A DNA stretch of 64,000 bases from Tenebrio molitor. Its lineage: Eukaryota; Arthropoda; Insecta; Coleoptera; Tenebrionidae. The notes below the pieces were generated by a model, which was not told where the DNA came from, ran no database searches, and saw nothing but the letters and a program-made list of their open reading frames with translations. Shown here piece by piece: positions 58,241 through 64,000 of the stretch (position 1 is its first letter; every line of letters starts with the position of its first letter). The translations under genes were made by a program, and so were the position numbers. The stretch is from positions 18,228,001 through 18,292,000 of the forward strand of contig NC_091050.1 of assembly GCF_963966145.1 (NCBI RefSeq), read 5' to 3'.

Positions 58241-58267
58241 ATTCGAGGTTATGACACTTGATCGGAC

Positions 58268-58349
58268 CTGTCCACGTAAAAAAATGAAACGGACTTTGAC
58301 AAAATGGATTTTAATAAAATGTCCGGCGTGCACAGAAGTGATTACTCAC
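58268..58349 (-). other. dgrn: Probable 5' UTR intron of the RNF4-like gene
   Basis: The minus strand shows a strong donor (TGAAAG|GTGAGTAAT, exon end 58350) and an acceptor with a T-tract ('catttttttacgtggacag', next exon base 58267). The 82-bp intron would join a leader exon to the exon with the ATG at 58240. The open frame upstream of that ATG crosses this intron and is therefore not taken as coding. Confidence 0.6.
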
Positions 58350-58350
58350 C

Positions 58351-60801
58351 TTTCACTACAAAAACATCAAATTCTCGCAGCTTTTTTTACACAATTTTGA
58401 ACAATGTTTATGCTTTATGATCGTTGATTTTATGTCAATTTGACGCCGCCTACTGGCCAACAATTCAATCAACGGTTTAAACAAATTTCGACCTCAAGCA
58501 ACAATTATTGATTTAAATAACCACATCGTACGGTTTTCACCACTAATAAAATGCGTTAAAGAGTACTGCACCGAATAAAGATTTTGATTTTAATTATCAT
58601 TTATCCCCGGGTCGCCGAGTGCAGAAAATTTAAATTTGGCAGGGCACTAATGGTAGTGTTCTATCGACGTTAAAGATGGTGCTGCAACGAGCACCCATGC
58701 GCCCTCTGTGGCGGGTCAGTTGTCAATTTCAAAATATACAACAAAATATTAATAGATCGTGAAAAAGTGGATCATTTAAAAACAATTAGTGAAGAGTCGC
58801 GTTATGGCGATTTATGTTTCCTTCCAATCTCGCATTCTTGACCCATTTGTGTTATTTATAGAGAGTTCTCGTAAAATTTCTCAATAAATCGTAAGTTATT
58901 GGTCGAATGAAAAAAATATGTTTTTGTGTTTTGAATTTCAAAAGCCCACCTCGTCCTTCACACGTGGACACATTTGTTTTGACTTGTCCACCACTTATAC
59001 CTTCTACAATTACACGATATAAAAAGCTTTTATGAGGTTTTAAATACAGCAAGGAGCGATTCTTTTATTGAGTGTAAAAAATAAATTTGGTTGTTTTGTT
59101 TGGTGCAGATCTTGCGTAATCAACGTTCAGTTGGAAAGCAAGAAGAAATGGTGTGGTCGGAGGAAGTAAAACCAAAACAACGATGACGTCCAAGAGTCGT
59201 TGCTGTTATTCTGTAACTTCCAAGAATGTTGCTTTGGTTACGTCATAATCGGACGTATTTTTATGTCAGAGCCAAGAAAATGTGTAAATTATTCCAGCTT
59301 TTAAATAGACTTGTCAGGTAGTCCTGTGGGATTAGTACTCCGGTATTTCGGGAGCACTTTCGTCCTTGATACGACATAATTAGTTGGAAGTTGATAGCAA
59401 TAAATTTCCCGGTTGAGGATTTTGCTATTTCAGACTGTCACAACGTCCCTATCAGTGATTGTCGTATGTAGTTCAAGACCAGGCTAAGGTCTGCAGATAC
59501 AGTGTGAGTAAGTTTTTGGCAATGCATCAGAAATAAACGATGTGACGAAAACGTATTCGATTATAAATTACGGTGGTACTAAAAATCCTTCATCCAATGC
59601 CAAGATCAGAATTTCTTTGTACAAATTGTTGAATTAAAACACACTTTCGAACGGACAGCGTGAGCTGCGCAGTATCTCCTTTTAATTGTTATTTTTATTA
59701 CTTTCGGGTTTTTTTGGATAAATGTTGGCACACTCTCCGCTATTCGTAACTTTATAAATTGTAAACATAAACACGATCGGAACACGATCGCCTTGTGAAA
59801 CGTACAAAAATGCGCCATCGAATATTTCTGGGAGAAAATTCCGATAAAATATTGAACGTCCGTGACTGCCGACTTTTATTTTCAATTTTGAAATTCTTCT
59901 GGTCTGAACTCGTTGATTTATCGTATTTTTTAGTTGCGACTCTTGCCGCGATGACGGTTTCATTAACCCAATAAAAAACTACAACTAGGAAAGTTTTATT
60001 TGCCGTTAAAATTAATTTAACCCCGAAAACTGGAATTCCTTTGAAGTGAATCGTTCGAGAGAGAATAAAAGAATTTTTGGAGAAATGTAAATAATCAAGA
60101 CTACTGGAGCAGTAAAATTGCAATTTATCTAAATTTAAACTTGAGCTGGTGCAGCTTGACGCCGTCAAAATTATCTTTTACAATCGCAGGAAACAGATGC
60201 ACAACAAGTGCAACCTACTGTGAGGAAGCTGAAGAGTAGTAAAGTTAAATCTACCACGCTGTAATGACGTGGTGAAGTGGATCATTTAAGAAAATCTTAA
60301 TAACAATTATTTGTGACAGTGAGATTTAGAATTTTGAGCTCATAGAATTTAAGTTTTGCTTTTGGTTCATTTCACACATGATGTCTTTCTAAATTTCCAA
60401 AAGAAAAAGAATTCAAATTTGCTTCAGTAAAGTAAAGCTCTAATGATGGAAATTTGTGTTCCTACTACCAGAGGGTTGTGAAGGCTCATTTATTGGAGAT
60501 TATTGTAAAGATATGTTTATTAAATACTTATTATTTCGAAGATTTTGAAGGGTCACTCTATTGTGTTGGAATACTGTTGAAATGAGAACATTAAAAAGAT
60601 ATACAGATATGTATATGTACAAAAAAAGACAAAAGAAATTGCCAAAAACTTGCTTCTCATTATATCCAAATTTGAAAGCTTTGTGAAAAGTTGTCAAAGA
60701 TTTCCCTAGATGACCACAGACTTGGCAAAGATTTTCAAGCTAGAAATCAATATGAAGCGGGTAGAGGGATGTCAATAGAAAATTGTTAGTTCATCTTGCA
60801 G
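58351..60801. other. Intergenic, GC-richer near 58580-58740 and 59100-59520; no gene proved
   Basis: The upstream flank of the RNF4-like gene. Minus-strand frames at 58852-59052, 59682-59963 and 59752-60168 have mixed codon use and no recognised family. The first has a possible acceptor and donor (exon about 58947-59058), but no partner exons. A possible coding fragment or decayed gene cannot be ruled out. Confidence 0.3.
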
Positions 60802-61069
60802 TACAGGGTGATTCAAGTTTTACCGCCCGCACGATTAACCCTATTAAAAAATTAGTAAAAATTACGAAACTTTAGGGTTATCAATTTTCCCGTATCACTT
60901 CATTCAGAGCCATAAAATTTAAAAACTATTTACTCGTTTCATTAAAAAATTTGAAATTTTTACAGAATGTTCTACAGCGTCACACAATCATTCTTGAATT
61001 TTTTGAGAATTTTAATTCGATTAGAAGTGTGTGTTTTCGCTCGGGCGGTAAAACTTGAATCACCCTGTA
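60802..61069. mobile_element. 268-bp MITE (TACAGGGTGATTCAAGTTTTA)
   Basis: Left 'tacagggtgattcaagtttt' plus 'accgccc'; right 'gggcggtaaaacttgaatca' plus 'ccctgta'. Termini are almost perfect over 27 bp. A solo right end of the same family is at 49648-49672. Non-coding inside. Confidence 0.88.
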
Positions 61070-61387
61070 GAGGCCTTTGCTGGGAAAATTTTGGAAACTT
61101 TTCCAGGACCTTTTGAAAATTTAATAATGAATGAGAAACTTCTGTGCAGTATCTACTCTATTGGACGCCATTTTAAAAGTGTTACCATTAAATACGATGA
61201 ACTGATGAAGAATGGGACGAATATTTCAAAGTAGATGATGATTAAGAACCAAAAAAAGGATAATATACTTAAAGAACTTTCATAAAATTTCTTTTATTGT
61301 TTATTATTTGTATGACAACATTTTCCCAAAAAATCTATTACGTAAAAAAAAAATAGAATTTCCAAAAATCAAGTAACCATAACTTTA

Positions 61388-61570
61388 CTATAGCAAATGT
61401 TTGAAATTACCTCCATTCTCTCTAAGGCACATTCGACACCTTCCACTGACGCCCATTGCGGCGTTTAATAAAAATTCTGGTGGTATTTGTTCACATTCTG
61501 CTACGATTCTTTTTATTAAATCATCTTTGTTATCGGCCGGAGTCAAATAGACATTGTCTTGAATGTCCAT
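61388..61570 (-). pseudogene. Mariner/Tc-like transposase C-terminal fragment
   Basis: A 60-codon frame from ATG reads MDIQDNVYLTPADNKDDLIK, RIVAECEQIPPEFLLNAAMG, then RCRMCLRENGGNFKHLL and a stop. The 'VYxTPxxxxxDLxxRIxxxCxxIxPExLxxxxxxxxxRxxxCxxxxGGxFEHLL' pattern closes many insect IS630-superfamily transposases. A TIR-like end ('ataccgggtgtattatgaaa' on the minus strand) lies at about 61935, and its next bases resemble those of the 27664-28509 element. The catalytic core is absent. Confidence 0.72.
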
Positions 61571-61932
61571 AGCTGTCTTAGTTACTTTGCAAAATTAGAA
61601 TGTACTTTTATTACTGTTTAATGTGACTGCTTGATTTAAAAAAAATATATCATTTTTTAATTTCTTCTTTTTGTTTCTATGCATGAGCATGGTTGTTTAC
61701 ATTTTCATGTTTAAAATAAAAATCTCTATAAAACTGAGCAAAAAAAGTTAATAGCGCCATTTGAAAAAAAAAAAGTTGACTATCATTTGTCAAAAACAGA
61801 ACTCAAGAACAAATATTGGATCAATTCAAATTGTAGCCCATTTAAAACGATTTTGTTTGACATATCATTTATTAAAATCGGATAAAAAATAAGGAAGTTA
61901 TAGCACCAAAGGTTTTTCATAATACACCCGGT

Positions 61933-62075
61933 ATGATCTGCGGAGTAAAGAAACAAACAAATGGAAAAAGTGAGGTTAGATTTAAACAGCTGATCCGTGA
62001 TTTGTAATCCGTGGTGCGTTCATAATCGACTCTTCAACGCCAAATTTGAGGATAGATTTAAATGAACACCCGATA
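61933..62075. repeat. Truncated copy of the 44634-44835 MITE
   Basis: 'ctgcggagtaaagaaacaaa', 'agtgaggttagatttaaaca' and 'gctgatccgtgat' follow the right part of copy 1. The end is 'aaatgaacacccgata'. The left third is missing and abuts the terminus of another transposon. Confidence 0.75.
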
Positions 62076-64000
62076 GATTCATTGTTTTTCTTTCTCACGA
62101 ATAATACCTACTAAAGAATCTATGGATTGATACAGAAGTTATAAAAAAAATACACATAAGTAGAATAAGATAAGAAAACATAAGAAGATAAGAAAAATTA
62201 GACAAAATAGGCTATGAACAAAAAAGTGAGAATCTTAACTTATTTCTTTATTTGCCTAATTATGCTGTAAATGAAGTTGCTTCTATAATTTTCCTATTAT
62301 CTACTATCTCTGCTGTTCTTTTGTTTGATCATCCGCAAACAGTTTTCCTTTCAACACCATCTTTTTGTTTAAATAATTCTACAGTTTTTCTCACAATTTG
62401 GTAAACATCGTCATAAAAATGGTCGACTGCTTCGACGAAAAAATGTTTCAGTAACTCTTCACAACAGACAACAAAATTTAAATTAGGAGAAACATGCGAA
62501 CTTGGTCACAATCTACTGTGACAACATTTTTTTATTTCATTGTACATAGTTAATTTATCATGTAGCATTGCCAAATATTTTCATATTTTTCAAACGTAAA
62601 TTGAATCTATAATTATCTTTAGGCTCATTAAAATGACTAATTCGCTATTTTAGAAGACTGTTTTTATTGTTTGATGAATTATTTTGGGAAGTTGTTTATC
62701 AGTATTTATAGAGATTTTTAATTATCAAACCACATAATTTAGTTCTTGTAGTGGGGTCGGAATATACATATGTCAAGTTGGCAACCCTAGGACGTACACT
62801 CCTATAAATTCTTTTTAGTGTTTTTATTTTGACTAAAAATTATGTTTCAAAATTTATCTAATGTCTTTAGATCCAGATTAAAAAATTACTTGAGAAAAAA
62901 CTTAGACAACAAACACGTATCACAAATAAAATTAATTGATTTTTGAGGAAATGAAACTTTAATAAATATCTTTTCATGGTCCACCATTTGTAAAATGTAT
63001 TGGTGGCCAGATATATTTCTGATAAAGTGCAAATATTGCCAAGTAAACATAAAGAGAAAAACAAGCGTCAAATTTATGATTTACAAGTTGCAAAACGCTT
63101 GAAAAACACTTTTCCGATGGTCTTCTCGAAACATTTACTCGCCAGAGTACGTTATTTGTCTCTCCAAATGGTACAATTGCAGAGGTCGTTAACCAAGTTT
63201 TTCATTGCGACAAATTGTCTAGTTGCAGCTGTCGTGTACCTAAACTCTCGTAAGATTCAATAAATTCAGTTGTTGGCTTCAGACCATGCGAAATAAAAAA
63301 TACAAGTGCAGGTGCATCAAATTTGAAAAGTTTTGGGCCTGAATCATCACCTTCAAGGCATTTTCGCCAAGTGCTCGAATTATTTTCGGGCGTATTTCGC
63401 AGAATCCTGGAAGAATGTAGGGCTTAAGCGAGCTTTTCGATTTTTATTTTTAGTTGTTCCACTAAACAAACCTATTCTGGACAACTCTTTGCTGTAACCT
63501 TCGCCCGGAACCACCTCTCCGGAACACCTTGCTCACGGTACAATCGGATGGTGACGTAATTAGACCATTTAAATAAAATTAAAAACTGGTTGTGGGCAAA
63601 CCTTGTCCCGTCAGTTGAACAAAGCACAATAAGGCGCCAAATATTAGTACGTTTCGACTTGGCGTTCCACATAGGTGAGCTATTTTACCGCAGTTCTTAG
63701 AACCGCTGGTCCATCCGAGTATTTTTTCGGTGTTTATTTTTACAAATTGGAAAAACGGTGTAAGAATTGTTTTGAAAGTGTTTTAGAATGCGATGTGCGC
63801 AATAAAACTCACGTCATCATTTTTGGAACGTGTTCTATTTATTTGTTTACATTTTTTTTAAATAGATTTGACCTACTGTTTTACCCATCGGTTAGGTGAC
63901 TTTTTGACATTAGTGATGACTAATTGGGACAATAATAGGTACAGGAAAGAAGACCAAGATAAACATTGTACGTCAAAAGTGCTACCTACAGGTGTCTTTT
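62076..64000. other. Intergenic AT-rich sequence; coding-like patch at 63440-63720
   Basis: Most of this is AT-rich with nothing recognised. The patch 63472-63672 has a minus-strand frame of 66 codons (TNIWRLIVLCSTDG, LYREQGVPERWFRAKV) with balanced codon use and a possible plus-strand donor (CATAG|GTGAGC) at its edge. No family was recognised, so it is left unassigned. Confidence 0.25.

Noticed and set aside
58852..59058. Minus-strand exon-like frame (KPHKSFLYRVIVEGISGG), considered as an EMC10-like fragment
   Set aside because: The resemblance is weak, no partner exons were found, and the RNF4-like gene begins too close on the same strand.

Overview
The window looks like a piece of an insect nuclear genome, most likely a beetle. 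That lineage call is an inference from the gene content, the roughly two-thirds A+T composition, the GT-AG introns and the dense short inverted-repeat transposons. There are no operons and almost all of the DNA is intronic or intergenic.

Two protein-coding genes can be built with confidence, both on the minus strand. The first is vestigial (vg), the wing-selector co-activator that binds Scalloped. It is seen as three coding exons: 47587-47730 (start, 48 codons), 18015-18213 (Ser/Gly-rich) and 3914-4081 (TDU, the Scalloped-binding domain). Reading frame and splice phases agree across all three. The introns are about 29.4 kb and 13.9 kb, and the C-terminal exon(s) lie beyond the left edge. The second is an RNF4/degringolade-type SUMO-targeted ubiquitin ligase, complete in six coding exons at 57106-58240, with a RING finger at its C-terminus, SUMO-interaction motifs and a likely intron in the 5' UTR.

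Layout: 1-3900 holds a mitochondrial 16S rRNA insertion, a foldback element, other repeats and vg intron; 3.9-4.1 kb is the vg TDU exon. The 6.8-17.9 kb stretch is a transposon graveyard. Its centre is a 4.5-kb composite (9656-14187) with long inverted termini, which contains a decayed PIF1-like helicase, an antisense LINE tail, short inverted-repeat (MITE-like) elements and an intact-ended hAT element with a perfect 8-bp target duplication. vg exon 2 is at 18.0-18.2 kb. From 18.2 to 47.6 kb is the large vg intron, with many inverted-repeat elements, a 5S-rRNA-like segment and two GC-richer segments that could be enhancers. One has Su(H)- and Scalloped-type sites (24.55-25.2 kb) and the other clustered Mad-type GCCG sites (42.3-42.5 kb). 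vg exon 1 and its presumed promoter are at 47.6-48.25 kb. From 48.3 to 57.1 kb is intergenic DNA full of foldback elements, plus a FLYWCH zinc-finger fragment. The RNF4-like gene follows, and the rest is intergenic DNA with further transposon remnants.

No complete, evidently active transposon and no CRISPR array was seen, and no convincing tRNA gene was noticed by eye. The regulatory calls rest only on motif reading and are marked as inference.
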